The notes under the pieces are model-generated. The model did not search any database. It was not told the origin of the DNA and saw only the letters and a list, made by a program, of their open reading frames with translations. Made by a program: the position numbers and the translations under genes. A stretch of 64,000 nucleotides of DNA from Glandiceps talaboti (taxonomy: Eukaryota; Hemichordata; Enteropneusta; Spengelidae): NCBI RefSeq assembly GCF_964340395.1, contig NC_135570.1:1694501-1758500 (forward strand), given 5' to 3'. This document shows, in pieces, positions 1 to 11,959 of the stretch; the first letter of the stretch is position 1; every line of letters starts with the position of its first letter.

Positions 1-189
1 TTTATACTTTGGTGACCTTTTTGGTGATGAATGCTTAGGGGAGCCTTTCCTCTTGGCTTTAGGACTACTTTCAGGTGTATTACCATCATGTAAATCTTCT
101 GGTAACTGTAATGTTACCATTGGTAAATGATGCTGGTGATCTCGTGCTGCAGGCACTGGCTTGCTTCGACTCTCACTACTTCCATGCTG
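1..189 (-). CDS. FAM13: FAM13 exon (cut by window edge), NAGNAG acceptor
   Basis: The acceptor reads TAGCAG, so the exon may begin at 189 or 186 and include or skip one Gln. The frame encodes HGSSESRSKPVPAARDHQHH and then LPMVTLQLPEDLHDGNTPES, with a basic SPKAKRKGSPKHSSPKRSPK tail. It is open to base 1. I do not see the conserved FAM13 C-terminal motifs, which must lie further left. Confidence 0.8.
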
Positions 190-3100
190 CTATTTCAAAT
201 AAATAACAAGTATCCAAACTGAGTATGTTCAGATGCAAACGACTGGCATTATTTGTACGCCTCATCTGGCGTGACTATTTTTCTGGTATATCAAAACCAA
301 GGTTGCAATTTTTGCTACATTAAACAACTAGTTTGATTGGGCAATATATGGTTATTATTCATGCTATAGCCAATGGGAGGTTTCGTACAGTAACAAGTAT
401 ACTTGATCAATACAACACAAGTTTCCAAATTATACTAGTAGCACACTAGAATGTGGCTTGGTTTTTGTTTAACAATCTCTTATTTTGTTAATGTCTGTAC
501 TTCCAAGTTGCTAATAACGCCTTGATTTCCAAAAACTTTAAATGTTTTTACAGGTAGGTTTTCTGTACTTACCGCGCCGATAACAATGCCTTGATTTTCA
601 AAAACTTCAAATGCTTTAGAGGTAGGCTTTGTTCGTTTCTTGGTTTTTGGAGATTGGTTAGGTGACTGGTCTCGAGGTGATGAAGTACCACTACTACTGC
701 CATTATTAAACTGTTTAATTCTGTCTTTGACAGAAGACGTGGAATCTTGACTCTCCATAGAATCTGTCCTTTCTACAGTATCCCTGTTACAAATAATGTG
801 TATGGAGATATCAAGTTATTGGGACACAAACAGAAAATGCAATATAAAATACTCATTGACTATGAGATATCAAGTTATTTGGCATGAAGTAAACCAAATT
901 TAATATATGCATAGAGTAGAGAATAGTAACACTACTAAATATTCAAGTCAAACTGTAGCACTTGAATTGCAATTCACATATATCACAGTCTTGCAGAAAT
1001 ACCCTTGCATTAGAATAGCATAATCCTGATTGGCTAGGCGGTAGCGTTCCTTTCTCCATGAGGTGCCTGGCTAGATCTCTCTGTGCTATGTATGTGTGCG
1101 GCACTCTCTCTCTCCAGTGTGCAAAACTGGTGAATGGTGTCTGGGAGCAGTGTGCGGAAGACCGCTAATGAGCGCTTTGGTAATCTGAAGTCAATTGTAT
1201 TGACTGGTAACTGGTATCTAGACCGATATCTGCGATATTGTATCTCTTGTACCAATATACTTCAGTGGTAAGTTGGCTAATTTGTATGTTTGTACACAAT
1301 GTTATTGAGGGGCCTAACTTGGTCAACTCGTAAGTGAGAAAAAATTAGACTGCGCTATTACATTAACATGTTTCAGTTCCTGAGAATAGGAAGAAATTAA
1401 TACTACACATACCTTCTAGCCTGTCCATTGTAAAGTTCATGCTCAAAATCTGGCAATGGTTGATGATACTGCTGTGGATGTTGTACATGTAGCTGCTGTT
1501 GCTGTTGTTGTTGTAGTATTTTTTGCCTTCTTTTGTATCTTGGGGACGGTACAGGAGCTACACACAAAATCAAACATCAATGCATTACATCTCTATGAAA
1601 AGATTGCCTGTCAAGGACCAATTGATACGGCTTCGGATGAGGATGACAAAACTAAAAATTTAACTAAACATTTGAAGAATATGAGACTTTTAAAAAATCC
1701 TCGTAAGGGACTGGTGTCTGTCTAATACTGAGCTCACATTTAGCATAATTTATAATTATTTGTAAAATTAATATTGATGTTCAACATTTTCACCCACAAT
1801 GTACGCACTGCAGAACCAATGATATACACATGCATTGTCTGACATAGTACCAGGGTATACATCCAATAGTTTTAGTTTCATTATGTTCAACTTGGCTTGC
1901 AGGAGGTATACTACCGGGTAATGACAAAATAAATAGCTTACCTTCTTTTGCTGGGGGAGTGTGTCTACCACTGTCATCAAAAAGACCAAATAAGTGTTGA
2001 GAAATAGCTTCCTGAATTGTCCTCTCAACAATCCTGTAATATAGCATTGTACAAAGGTTACAACTTTTTACACTTTCTAACTTGAGGTGAACCCGTCAAC
2101 ACAAATTGTATTTATCAACATATATAAATGACCGAGTGTTCTATAGTTCAAAAGTTTCCTCAAACACTCCCTTGCGGAATCCTAACTTCTACAGACACCC
2201 CCGTCCCCATCCCACGTACAAACACTCTCCTCAAAGATTGATATTGAGAAGTATGAAAATGACTCTTGAAAGAAGTTGAAAACTGCACAGTATGAAACTA
2301 ACTACTTGTATTAGTACCTAGTCTGAAGTAACTGATATGATAACTCTTCTTGCAAGCATCTCAGTAACTATGACTACCATAGAGTTCAGAGGTTGTCCAG
2401 TACTCATATGCAGATGAACGGCTTTATGTTTGTTGATAAACACAATGTATCATATCATAATCATTGTATGCAAGCTCTTACATCCATCCCAAGTTCTGCA
2501 TTTGGCTAATTTGAATGATGCCAGAGTTCCCTTGGGAGGAAAAGGCTTTCGTATATTATGTCAACTATTGACCTGAAACAAAAGTTTTTGTTAGAGTGTC
2601 CCTAGGTTTGCATAGTGTGGACTAAGTGTGCATGTGTATGAATTCTTGGTACAAGCAATAATATTATACCTCATGCTAGAACAAGAAGGTTGACTATAGT
2701 AATGCATGTAAAGAATGTGAAACAGAAGTTATGGTGTCGATCAAGAAATTGAATATTCATTATTTTTATGATGCACCTACATGTAGGCAGTAATATTCTA
2801 TTTCAGGTACCGAGAATTGGATGATGATATTTACCACAGTAGCAAGGTTTGGCAGTTTCCCTACAAGATTTAAAGTGATTTAGCTAAGATTACAACTATG
2901 GATTTGTAACTTACTCAGAGGTGCCTGCTGGAACTACAGGTGATGCAGTAGCACTACCGTTTTCACTGTCTAACACAAATGGAGACAACGCTCTGTCATC
3001 ATCTACAATTGCATCTCTGGGACTGCAATAACAAAAAAAAAGACAGTGTAGTTAGATTTGTCAACCAACACAAGTAAACCGCTGTAAATCTTTGGAACCA

Positions 3101-6100
3101 ACTTCAAACTACTGTCCACTCTGAGCCCTGGTATTGAGGCTTTCAAGTCAAAACTTGAGACATACCTTTTCAGAGAGATCTTATTTACGACAGTATTCAT
3201 TGTAAAGCACCAGTGAGTATCACTTGATGGATACTAGGAGCTATATAAATCTCTCTCATTATTCATCTGGTGATAGGTAGGTGGTTCTATTAGAAGAAAT
3301 GTGAAAGGGTCCCATACCTTAACTCACTCTAGATTATATAGTATTATTATATATATTATTTATTTACCAGAGGTCAAAAAAAAAATGTACATATCAAGTG
3401 AGGAAAATGAAATAATCAAGTAATCACCTCGCCAATGAGAAGAAAAAAAAGATCATCTACGTACATCTCTAAACCTACTTATTCTACATGACAGTTTGTA
3501 ACTACACAGCATTTAATGTTCTATCAGGAAGTACAAAACATTCTGTTTGAGGTAGAATCAAGAGATACACCAATGGGTAAATGAGGAGGCAAATGATATT
3601 GTATGCTTCAGAAAAGAGTACTGTGTTGTATTAGTTCCAAACTCACAGCATAAATAATTTACCAACTATATATCAGCTCAATCACACAGCCTTCTTCAGT
3701 TGTTATTGTCTACAGGTCAATGACATAGGCTTGTCAAAGATTGAGCTAAAACATACTAGGTAAATTATTTACACTTTGAGTTTAGAACTTCTACAAATTA
3801 TGATTCCAGAGCAAGGAACTATGTTTTTGGTTTTATGAATACTGTTACTTTTCATATCCCACCAATAAGATGAAAATCAGATACATGATGTTTTTCTTCA
3901 GTTACAAAATGACACCACTGAAATCATTGCCGAGTATGAGGACATGAAGTCAGAGATAATGACAAAGATAAAAACAATAATGATCATAACACTAACAGGC
4001 ATTATAAAAAGAACCCAAATTAAACTTTGGAAACCAAATGTAAAGATAATGTTTTTTTGAATTGTTTACTTTTACACAGAATTCCTAGTAATTTGATTAC
4101 AACTTACACATGTCTTCTTGGTCTATTGGCAAACGTAGACAAGAACAAAACAGATTGAAAACTGTTATATCTGATGGGTGTACAATGCAGTCTAATTTGA
4201 TATTGAAATAATTGGGGGGGGTTATATCTTGATGTTGTACATTGAGGTCATATTACATTATGCAAACATAGTTGACAAGGAGGTCAGCGTACATGTATGT
4301 ACAGGAGGGTGACTGAGGTTATATCAAATTATGTAAATGCATGTTAAGGTGTGAGTCATGTGACATGAAGGACAGATTTCTTCCTGTAAAGGTGATAGTG
4401 AGGCCATGTTACATTATGTACACAGGGTGACAATGAGGTCATATTACATTATCTTAATGAAGGTGACAGTGAGGTGATATTACATTATGTACACAGGGTG
4501 ACAGTGAGGTCATGTTACATTATGTACATGAAGGTGACACAGGTCATATTACATTATCTTAATGAAGGTGACACTAGTCATATTACATTATGTAAATGAA
4601 GGTGACACAGGTCATATTACATTATGTAAATGAAGGTGACTCAGGTCATATTACATTATATAAATGAAGGTGACAGTGAGGACAAGTTACATAAAGCAAA
4701 TGAAAGTGACTTAAGTCATATCAATAAAGGTGACAATGAGGTCTTAACACAATTTCAAATGAGTTACAATGAGGTCATATTACATTCACACAGCAGGCAT
4801 ATAATAACAGTGTACACATGGTTGACAACAAGGTATAAATGGTATAATGATGAAGACAAAACATGTATGCAAATGAGATGACAGAGTACAAGGATTACAG
4901 GTTACATTAGGTTACTCTAACATCATACATGAATCACGGATGAATGAATGAATCACTATTTTACATGTATACAACATACACAGACGGTAAAACAATAGTG
5001 ACCAGCAATTTTGTAAGACATTTTCTTCACATCTGTGCTATAAGGTCATATCTGCCTATACAAATTGCATTGCAGATACGACCTTACTGCACTAACGCAA
5101 CGTTTTACTGGCTTATCTAATCATAAAACACAGGCATCATTTTGAGATATACCAGCCATAATTCCTCCAACTCATTCCATTATATACCTACTATTATTAA
5201 GTAATGAACACTACCACAGACTGTATGGTGAATCTTAACTTACCTCAAACTTACAGCTGCAGCTCTATCTGTGTCTGGATCAGCTGGTAACCATTCTTCC
5301 CCTGCTTTGTCTGAATAATTGTTGCTATTGTAATCTTTAGAATAATCTCTCCTCTGTGGATAAAACAATTACAAAACAATAAGTACTATTACACCATGCA
5401 TAGGCCAAAAATATGGAATTTATACCCTGGTCATTCTACGTCATGGCAACGCATGTCTATATCACTGATTCTGCTGTGTTCGACATACAAATCAGAACGT
5501 TCAAAATTACCATTACTTTCCCTGATTTTTCATTGATATTACTGGTGTTGTTATAATTCTGCTATTCCCCAATATTTGTCTTCATTCAGCTTGAAAATAC
5601 TCATAACCTAAGGGTTTGTCACAACTCGTCTAGCAACTTGTAATGAGAAAGTCCCCTTAGGTCACTCGTATTTTCCTTCATTGAACGCAAAAAAAAAAAT
5701 ATTGGAGAATAACATCTATGTATCACATCATTAGTAACTTTATAAAATCTAGTAAACTCTTGTGGTATTATAATGATTTACAGCAAAACTGAAATCCTGA
5801 AGTACATGTATCTTTAGTAATAACATTTAAAACTTGATAAAAATAATGTACTTGTTCATAAGTATTCAAACTCAACTGAGTACCTGATCACATGATCATT
5901 CAATATCTTAGGTATTTTAGAAGATCATTGCTGTTGTGGCCCCCTTACTCTACTGCAGATTATCTAGGTCCAGTTTGCTGAATGATCATGGCGACCTGAG
6001 TCTCAGTTGAGTCTTTGAGTCCAAAAGCTTATGAGTACGTACATGATTTTTTGGTTTGGTAAAAGAAATGACAAGTCATTTTTGTCTATGTTAAACTTTA

Positions 6101-8588
6101 TTTCCAACATTTTGACCTCACACAGGAGGTCTTCTTCAGGGTCTAAAAGCAATAACAAAATGAATGAAACGAAAGTGAGTAAAATATCATTTTTATCCAG
6201 AGTTATCAAGTCCACACTTTATAACTAATCAAATGACCTGTATAGATAAGTCTACACACGTCCACATGTAACTTAATATATCTTATGATGTGCTCACTGC
6301 AACTGTCACATTCATTGACATTTCTTCAGAAAAAGTATAAACCAAACATCAATCACTATGTTTTGAGAATCACAAACTGTATCAAATCTCACCTTTAATC
6401 TTTCTCGTTCAGCCCTCTTATGTCGTTCATATTCCTCAAATGGCACTGGTTTAGCTGGACCTATCCTGGGTCCTTTTGCTTCTTGTACATGTATAAATTT
6501 GGAACTATACGGTGACATTTCATCGTCATTTTTAAATATGTTATCGTACTCGTCAATAAAAGTTCTAGTAATCTGGTTTGTAATGGCTTGTTCCCTGAGT
6601 CCCTCAATACCAATTGAGCACCTGAAAATAATTGATAAGATAACATTTAAACCTGCACTTGCTGTAACTTGGGTATTACCGGGTAGTGCCTTCATCAGAC
6701 AACCGACATTATACCATGCACCAGCCAAGGTGAACAAGAAATTTATACACAGGTCGTTGCATACCATAACAGTGTATGTCTATCACTGGTTGTGCTGTGT
6801 TCAAAATACGAGTCAAAACGTTTAAAATTGTCATTACTTTCCGCTATATTTCTTTGATATTACTGTGCTAGTATAATTATATTGTAGCGAGTAAAAGTGC
6901 AGCAGAAAACACAACAAGCATGAGTGCAAATACCCCTGAGTACCCACACTGGAACTCATGTGGCATGGGATTCTGTTACTATTACATATGTTTATCTGAA
7001 ACGACAAACTGCAATAAAAATCACAGTGCGATCACACAATTTTGTGAGTAGTAAATGATCACACCCTCATTTTCAGTATTGCACTACAGTGAAAATACCA
7101 CTAGTATGCACATACATCAGTGCACGTAATCCCAGGTATATATGTATTGCATTGCAGTGAAAATACCACTAGCATGCACACATACCAGTACAAGTAATCT
7201 CTGGTATATATCTAATAACACTTACTTACTGACACTATCTATACAATTGTTGACAGTATTTCACAACTTACCTAAATAGATTGGGTCCAAAGACAATGGA
7301 CAGTGCATGGGTATTCATTTTGTTAGTTTCTTCTTGTAAAGACACCATGACTAAGAATCTTATTATATACTTGAGAACTATGAAGTTTTCCACTGGCAGT
7401 TGTCCACACAGTACTTTAAGTCGGTGTACAATTTCTATACTATCAGTATGGTATTCTGTAGAGGAAAAGATAGCACAGTCTACTTTTAGTCTACTGTTGA
7501 AATCTACATGTAGGATTCTTCTATATCAGCCATTGCAAGGAAATATAATATCAATAAAATAATAATGAGAAAGGCATATTTTGGTATTGCAAAGTACATG
7601 TAGTTAATGATTTGAGTATGCCATAATGTGCTTGTATGTATCAGTTGTGAATGAACAAACAGCAAGAAGAGTTCCCACCCATGTACCTGTTGCCCACTAC
7701 ACAATGAATATCAAACTTCAAAGAGCTTTGAATGTGACCAAACTTAAGTGTAACCACTTACTTTCTTGTGTTGAAACAAACTGTAGATGTAAGCTCTCGG
7801 TCACAACAGCATCTGGCAATTCTCGAAAGAACAATTTAAGGAGTCCAGCGACTGCCATGACATCACCAGCTTCCTCCAAATCAGCATCCCCAGACTTATC
7901 AAAATTGTTTTTAAGTCTTTCAACAACTCTGGCGTTACCGTTGACTCGGAAAATTCCTTCATGACCAATACCTTGAGAAGAAACAGAATGTAATGATACT
8001 AATGAGTCCATATTTAAAACTACAAGTGTCCCTTAGGGAATGTGATCATACAATTGTGCCTACATTACAAAAATGACGGGCGTCCACAGGGATTATGATC
8101 ATACAAATGTGCCAGTATTACAAGACAACGGGTGTCCGCTGGGAAGACTTAATAAATAATGGTATCTGTAACAGTTGTAACTTGTTTTTTCATTGGAAAA
8201 AATTCATTCCTCAAGGGAATATAGCTTTATTGTACATACAATAACAAAGGTTTTACACATTTATTAATGTTTTGCAATGTATTGAGTTATAAACAAGGAC
8301 TTGGCATATGATGTATCACATTGATTTTTCAAGGAGGAAACATGATAAAATTGTTTTATAAATCCAAAATCCAAAATAAATACCAAATCCTCATCCATAT
8401 GTCCATTTTAAACAAAGAGGTTACCAAAACTTACCATGGTTTGTTATAAATTCAACCACCTTGGTGACTATAAAGGGGATTTCTACCTGGCCATTTGGCC
8501 CTTTCCGACATAATTCTTCTAAAGGCACTCCAAATGTCTTGTTTGTAATTTTCTTCTTACTCAGGGGTGAACTCAGTATTTTCATCAT
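1..8588 (-). CDS. FAM13: FAM13A/B-like RhoGAP protein, 5' part (partial, ten exons)
   Basis: Orthologue of vertebrate FAM13A/FAM13B, a putative GTPase-activating protein for Rho GTPases. Ten minus-strand exons join in a continuous frame: 8588-8435, 7971-7762, 7455-7272, 6621-6393, 5353-5244, 3022-2915, 2033-1942, 1557-1413, 783-573, 189-1 (544 codons to the window edge). The RhoGAP domain spans about residues 20-200, with the arginine finger at R60 in GIFRVNGN, the LLKLFFRELP helix, and FGPNLF near its end. Further matches to human FAM13A, recalled from memory, are GLREQ..IDEYDNIF, DDRALSPF and ERTIQEAISQHLF. The start is proposed at the first Met of MMKILSSP, because FAM13B also begins just before this segment; the frame stays open up to the acceptor at 8625, so an upstream coding exon is possible. 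The coiled-coil C-terminal half lies left of the window. Family assignment is very sure; the exact start is not. Confidence 0.93.
573..783 (-). CDS. FAM13: FAM13 exon: SVKDRIKQF segment
   Basis: It enters in phase 2 after TTGTAACAG and encodes DTVERTDSMESQDSTSSVKD, then RIKQFNNGSSSGTSSPRDQS and a Lys-rich stretch, ending VFENQGIVIGA before the consensus donor GTAAGTAC. The last ~45 bp plus donor region are repeated imperfectly ~75 bp further on, inside the intron. Confidence 0.88.
1413..1557 (-). CDS. FAM13: FAM13 exon with polyglutamine run
   Basis: It encodes PVPSPRYKRRQKILQQQQQQ, then LHVQHPQQYHQPLPDFEHEL. There is a seven-Gln run of mixed CAA/CAG codons. The acceptor is GTGTGTAG and the donor AG|GTATGT. 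It leaves in phase 2. The open plus-strand frame rich in Val across the same bases is the antisense of the CAA/CAG run. Confidence 0.88.
1942..2033 (-). CDS. FAM13: FAM13 exon: ERTI..QHLF helix
   Basis: It encodes IVERTIQEAISQHLFGLFDD, a close match to the LERTIRSAVEQHLFD helix conserved in FAM13A and FAM13B. The acceptor is TATTACAG and the donor G|GTAAGC. Overlapping minus-strand ORFs in the other frames are shadows. Confidence 0.93.
2915..3022 (-). CDS. FAM13: FAM13 exon: DDRALSPF segment
   Basis: It encodes PRDAIVDDDRALSPFVLDSE, matching the DDERPLSPFYLS segment of human FAM13A, then a Ser/Thr/Pro-rich stretch. The acceptor is TTATTGCAG and the donor GA|GTAAGT. Entry and exit phases agree with both neighbours. 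Confidence 0.92.
3023..5243. other. FAM13 intron with degenerate minisatellite
   Basis: No coding exon is seen. The interval holds a degenerate minisatellite (4240-4785) and, at 5039-5090, a small inverted repeat with ATAAGGTCATATCTGC matched by GCAGATACGACCTTA. The rest is AT-rich intron sequence without recognisable features. Confidence 0.7.
4240..4785. repeat. degenerate minisatellite, ~36-39 bp unit
   Basis: About a dozen diverged units of the form GGTGACAGTGAGGTCATATT followed by ACATTATGTAAATGAA. The plus-strand reading frame 4630-4881 is an artefact of this repeat. Confidence 0.85.
5244..5353 (-). CDS. FAM13: FAM13 exon with two tandem GTAAGT donors
   Basis: It encodes RRDYSKDYNSNNYSDKAGEE and WLPADPDTDRAAAVSL. 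Two GTAAGT donors lie 11 nt apart, with exon ends at 5255 or 5244. Only the distal one keeps the next exon (3022-2915) in frame; the proximal one gives a stop eight codons into that exon. The border at 5244 was chosen for this reason. Confidence 0.85.
5415..5735. mobile_element. interspersed fold-back element copy (family with TATTCCCCAATATTT ends)
   Basis: TATTCCCCAATATTT at ~5562 is matched in inverted orientation by AAATATTGGAGAATA at ~5700, enclosing ~150 bp. Related copies lie at 23300-23402 (rearranged) and, reversed, at 47370-47640. The left flank (5415-5560) also resembles 6735-6865. It has no coding capacity and looks like a MITE. Confidence 0.6.
6393..6621 (-). CDS. FAM13: FAM13 exon: post-GAP helix and basic segment
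   Basis: It starts CSIGIEGLREQAITNQITR, collinear with GLEGMKEQDLCNKI of human FAM13A, and ends in a strongly charged stretch, YERHKRAERERLK. The acceptor is ATTTTCAG and the donor AAG|GTGAGA. It leaves in phase 0. Confidence 0.92.
6735..7110. mobile_element. composite interspersed repeat in FAM13 intron
   Basis: 6735-6865 resembles 5415-5550. 6876-7110 matches the reverse complement of 43190-43490, sharing CCCACACTGGAACTCATGTG and neighbouring sequence. Two families therefore sit side by side between FAM13 exons. Confidence 0.6.
7074..7213. repeat. tandem duplication of ~71 bp
   Basis: Two imperfect copies each carry GTGAAAATACCACTAG, followed by GCACAYAC..CAGT and GGTATATAT. The first copy is the end of the interspersed element, so the duplication followed insertion. 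Confidence 0.7.
7272..7455 (-). CDS. FAM13: FAM13 exon: C-terminal part of RhoGAP
   Basis: The acceptor is CTCTACAG and the donor AG|GTAAGT. It encodes IVHRLKVLCGQLPVENFIVL and NKMNTHALSIVFGPNLF. The conserved Asn and FGPN segment that close the RhoGAP fold are present. It leaves in phase 2, with AG+G making an Arg codon across the junction. Confidence 0.92.
7762..7971 (-). CDS. FAM13: FAM13 exon: arginine finger of RhoGAP
   Basis: It encodes IGHEGIFRVNGNARVVERL through LLKLFFRELPDAVVTESL. R60 in IFRVNG is the catalytic arginine finger position of RhoGAP domains, and the Lys and Arg of LKLFFREL are the other conserved GTPase-contact residues. The donor is A|GTAAGT; it leaves in phase 1 and completes a Lys codon with the next exon. 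Confidence 0.93.
8226..8412. mobile_element. half copy of palindromic MITE family (TTAA ends)
   Basis: This is the right arm of the element seen whole at 21826-22179 and 48366-48694. It ends CCTCATCCATATGTCCATTT then TTAA, beside the FAM13 exon donor at 8434. The left arm is missing. Confidence 0.75.
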
Positions 8589-8624
8589 CTTCTCCTCCTG
8601 CCTGGTATTAGTCACCCCTGGGGC
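8435..8624 (-). CDS. FAM13: FAM13 exon: proposed start codon and beginning of RhoGAP domain
   Basis: The acceptor CCCTATAG lies to the right and the donor G|GTAAGT to the left. It encodes KMMKILSSPLSKKK, then TFGVPLEELCRKG and FIVTKVVEFITNHG, the usual first helices of FAM13 RhoGAP. The exon enters in phase 0 and leaves in phase 1. The likely initiator ATG is at 8588; codons 8624-8589 are open and could be coding if an upstream exon supplies the Met. Confidence 0.88.
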
Positions 8625-9528
8625 CTATAGGGTTGAAAAAAAAAGATATAGACATTAGTGTTAGTCATCCCTGGAGCCTACACAACAGGCCTTTGCAAAA
8701 TTTGCCATGGTGGTGCTCTACTTCCTGTGTGTGTGTGTACCGTACATTGGGGGTATACATGGTATAGGTTACTCAGTTAATCATAGAGTACCGCTGCTTT
8801 CCCTGATGTCTGAACAATACGAAAAACATCCCTGATTTACACTTCTACAGAATACCAAGGGACAAAGCTCTTAAGAAACAGTACTATGAGGTGATGATAA
8901 GCCCAATTTGAGAGCGGGCGCTGTATTCTCAATTTCCTGTTTGCATTCTCAAATGGCCTATTCAAACAGGGTGAATATTGAATATATTTATTTTTGTCAA
9001 TGAACTTGAAAAGCTAAAGTATACGAGAGACCTACAAAATGGACATACCAATACAATTTGTATTTAGTTTAACTTTTTATATCAACTTGGATGACTACAT
9101 TACCGCTAATTATTTAATTCTAAGTTACTCAAATTTGAAAAATTTATTTTAGGACTTACATATCAAAACAAAGAGAGAGAAAAGTAAGTATACGTGCACA
9201 TGTGTATGTATTTTAAAATGATTTGTTTGTACCAAAGTTAACAGGTCTACTCTATGTACCAAAACTTCCACTATAATCCTGGATTAGGGTCAGTATTTAA
9301 TTTTGTACATCTTAGTAACAATAAAACTCAACATTCTATTACTATCCAATCACTGTAAGTCATATATACACAGCCCTCAAGAAAACTCAAGGGTCTTTGG
9401 TACATCAGTCACCAATCTTTTTCATTACATAAATACAGAAATTTCATTAATCAAAGATATTGCCAGGGGTAACAAAACATTATCCTTTTCTGATCTGCAC
9501 TGTCACGAGGTAATTAAATGTGAAAACA

Positions 9529-9529
<1 letters not shown>

Positions 9530-9579
<50 letters not shown>

Positions 9580-9584
9580 GGGGG
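9530..9584. repeat. (TG)n followed by poly-G run
   Basis: A TG dinucleotide array passes directly into about 22 consecutive G. Long pure G tracts also occur near 38752, 59866 and 61875, and C tracts near 13472 and 20550. Confidence 0.9.
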
Positions 9585-10079
9585 TTATCTTTTGAGTTTG
9601 TGATTATATATGATTCATTAAGACATCATTTATAACAAAAGGGAAGGGGAGGGGAATTTTGTCAGATATAACTTTGATAGAAAACTCCTATTAAAAATGT
9701 TTTTCAATTTGTATATTACACTGTACAATGTACCTCTGTGTACTTGCCATACTTGCATGTAGCAAATACACTAAAATCTAACTGAAAGTTGAGAACGGCG
9801 GCAATACTCAAGATATACATTGTATGCATTAAGCAATGTCAGGCAACACTGAACATAAACCTGTGTTTTGCCATGCATGTACATACATGTATATTTGTGA
9901 AAAAATATTATCATGCTGCAAATCTAATGTACAGCTCAAGAAGAACGTTTAATTCAGGCTAGCCCAGTGTCTGTATGACATTAACGTGGGCCTAGCTTGG
10001 TATGCGTTAACATCAGGCTGGTTAAGGCATTCACCTAGCTATCATTAACACATGCAAATGAGGTGTCAGTGCATGCCCT

Positions 10080-10350
10080 GAGCTAGCCTGAGGCAAGCCC
10101 TGTTTTACTGAGCTGCATGCAGCCAGGGGCAAGCCCTGTATTACTGAGCTTGCCTGATACTGTACAAGCCCTGCGCATTAGTGAGCTAGCCTGTGGCAAG
10201 CCCTGTGTTACTGAGCAAGTCTGATACAAGACCTGTGTTACTGAGCTAGCCTGATACAAGACCTGTGTTGCTGAGCTAGCCTGATACAAGACCCGTGTTG
10301 CTGAGCTAGCCTGAGGCAAGCCGTGTTGCTGAGCTAGCCTGATACAAGCC
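10080..10350. repeat. 30 bp minisatellite, ~8 diverged copies
   Basis: The unit is about GCTAGCCTGATACAAGACCT plus GTGTTACTGA. The repeated-peptide frame on the minus strand (ASSATQVLYQ) simply reads this array and is not taken as a gene. Confidence 0.85.
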
Positions 10351-11428
10351 TTGTTGAAAAGTGATTCTTGATATGTTTACTAGGTACAATGTAATAACTT
10401 ACAAAATTGTTTAGGTGTACAAATGTATACTATAAAGGTTTCCAGTATCCCTTTCAAGAAATAAGATTCAAACATTTGTTTACACAAAAACTAATAAACT
10501 TGAATTTCTTGTTATAACACAATGTGCAATTATTTTCATAAATTCATAACAAACAAATGATATGGTACTGTATTGTGTCATGGTTACTAAGCTACTCAAA
10601 ACACAATGAAATCTGACAAACTAACTTATAAATATTACACAAAGAGAAGTTTACATCGCTATTAGTTCTTATCAGGGATTGCACCAGTATAGAAATACAC
10701 ATGTACAATGTAAATTATCACAAAAATATGAATTTACAGACACAAAAAATATTAGCAGACTCAAACAATGAGAAAAAGTTAATACATACATGTACTATAC
10801 CAACATGTACAAGTTATTTTAACATACATGGGATTTGTCTCTTCTATGCATAGATGAACCAGGCACCAGACTTTGCAGCACAGTCAATGAACGTGTTAGC
10901 ATGTCTACTGAATGTCAATCTTCGTGTGCTGACTTCCCTTTTCAATACAGAGTTCTGCCTTGTCAGGCATTCTGTTCATTCTATTCATATATGCAGTTGT
11001 TATGGCAACACAAGCCATTATCCACATCAGGGCAACAAAACCATAATTATGATACCTTGTCATATAGTGTAGTATAAATGAGAAATTGATATAAATATCA
11101 TTTCAAGTCCATCAGTGTTAGACTTTCAGTCATCTAGGGAACAATAGTGACACCAATTTAGTCAAAAATTACTAATGAAGATTTAAGTTGAAATGGAGTT
11201 CAAATCATGATTAAGAAAAATGGGTTTGGATTGAGATCAAGGAAATTGACTTTGTATTATGTGTACTCACTTTACGCATTCAAATTTAGTGGACATGGTT
11301 AACAGTTTTCAGAGGGGCACATGTGGATAATTGATTATGGCTAGATTTTATCACCAAAATGGCAAATTAAAAATTCACACCTAAATTGGTACTGTTACTT
11401 AAGGATACAACTGTCAATAATTTCAAGA

Positions 11429-11959
11429 GTGTACATGTACGTATATCATACTACATATAACACTGGATATTGATCCATGATGAATGTGTTCTCATAGTGT
11501 ACATGTACGTATATCATACTACATATAACACTGGATATTGATCCATGATGAATGTGTTCTCATAGTGTACATGTACGTATATCATACTACATATAACACT
11601 GGATATTGATCCATGATGAATGTGTTCTCATAGTGTACATGTACGTATATCATACTACATATAACACTGGATATTGATCCATGATGAATGTGTTCTCATA
11701 GTGTACATGTACGTATATCATACTACATATAACACTGGATATTGATCCATGATGAATGTGTTCTCATAGTGTACATGTACGTATATCATACTACATATAA
11801 CACTGGATATTGATCCATGATGAATGTGTTCTCATAGTGTACATGTACGTATATCATACTACATATAACACTGGATATTGATCCATGATGAATGTGTTCT
11901 CATAGTGTACATGTACGTATATCATACTACATATAACACTGGATATTGATCCATGATGA
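11429..11959. repeat. 68 bp minisatellite, 7.8 almost identical copies
   Basis: The unit starts GTGTACATGTACGTATATCA and contains ACTGGATATTGATCCATGAT. Copies begin at 11429, 11497 and so on to 11905, in exact 68 bp steps. The lack of divergence suggests recent expansion or active homogenisation. Confidence 0.95.

Noticed and set aside
1456-1725. Plus-strand frame with Val/Ala-rich start
   Set aside because: Antisense of the polyglutamine FAM13 exon and its flanking intron; no independent evidence.
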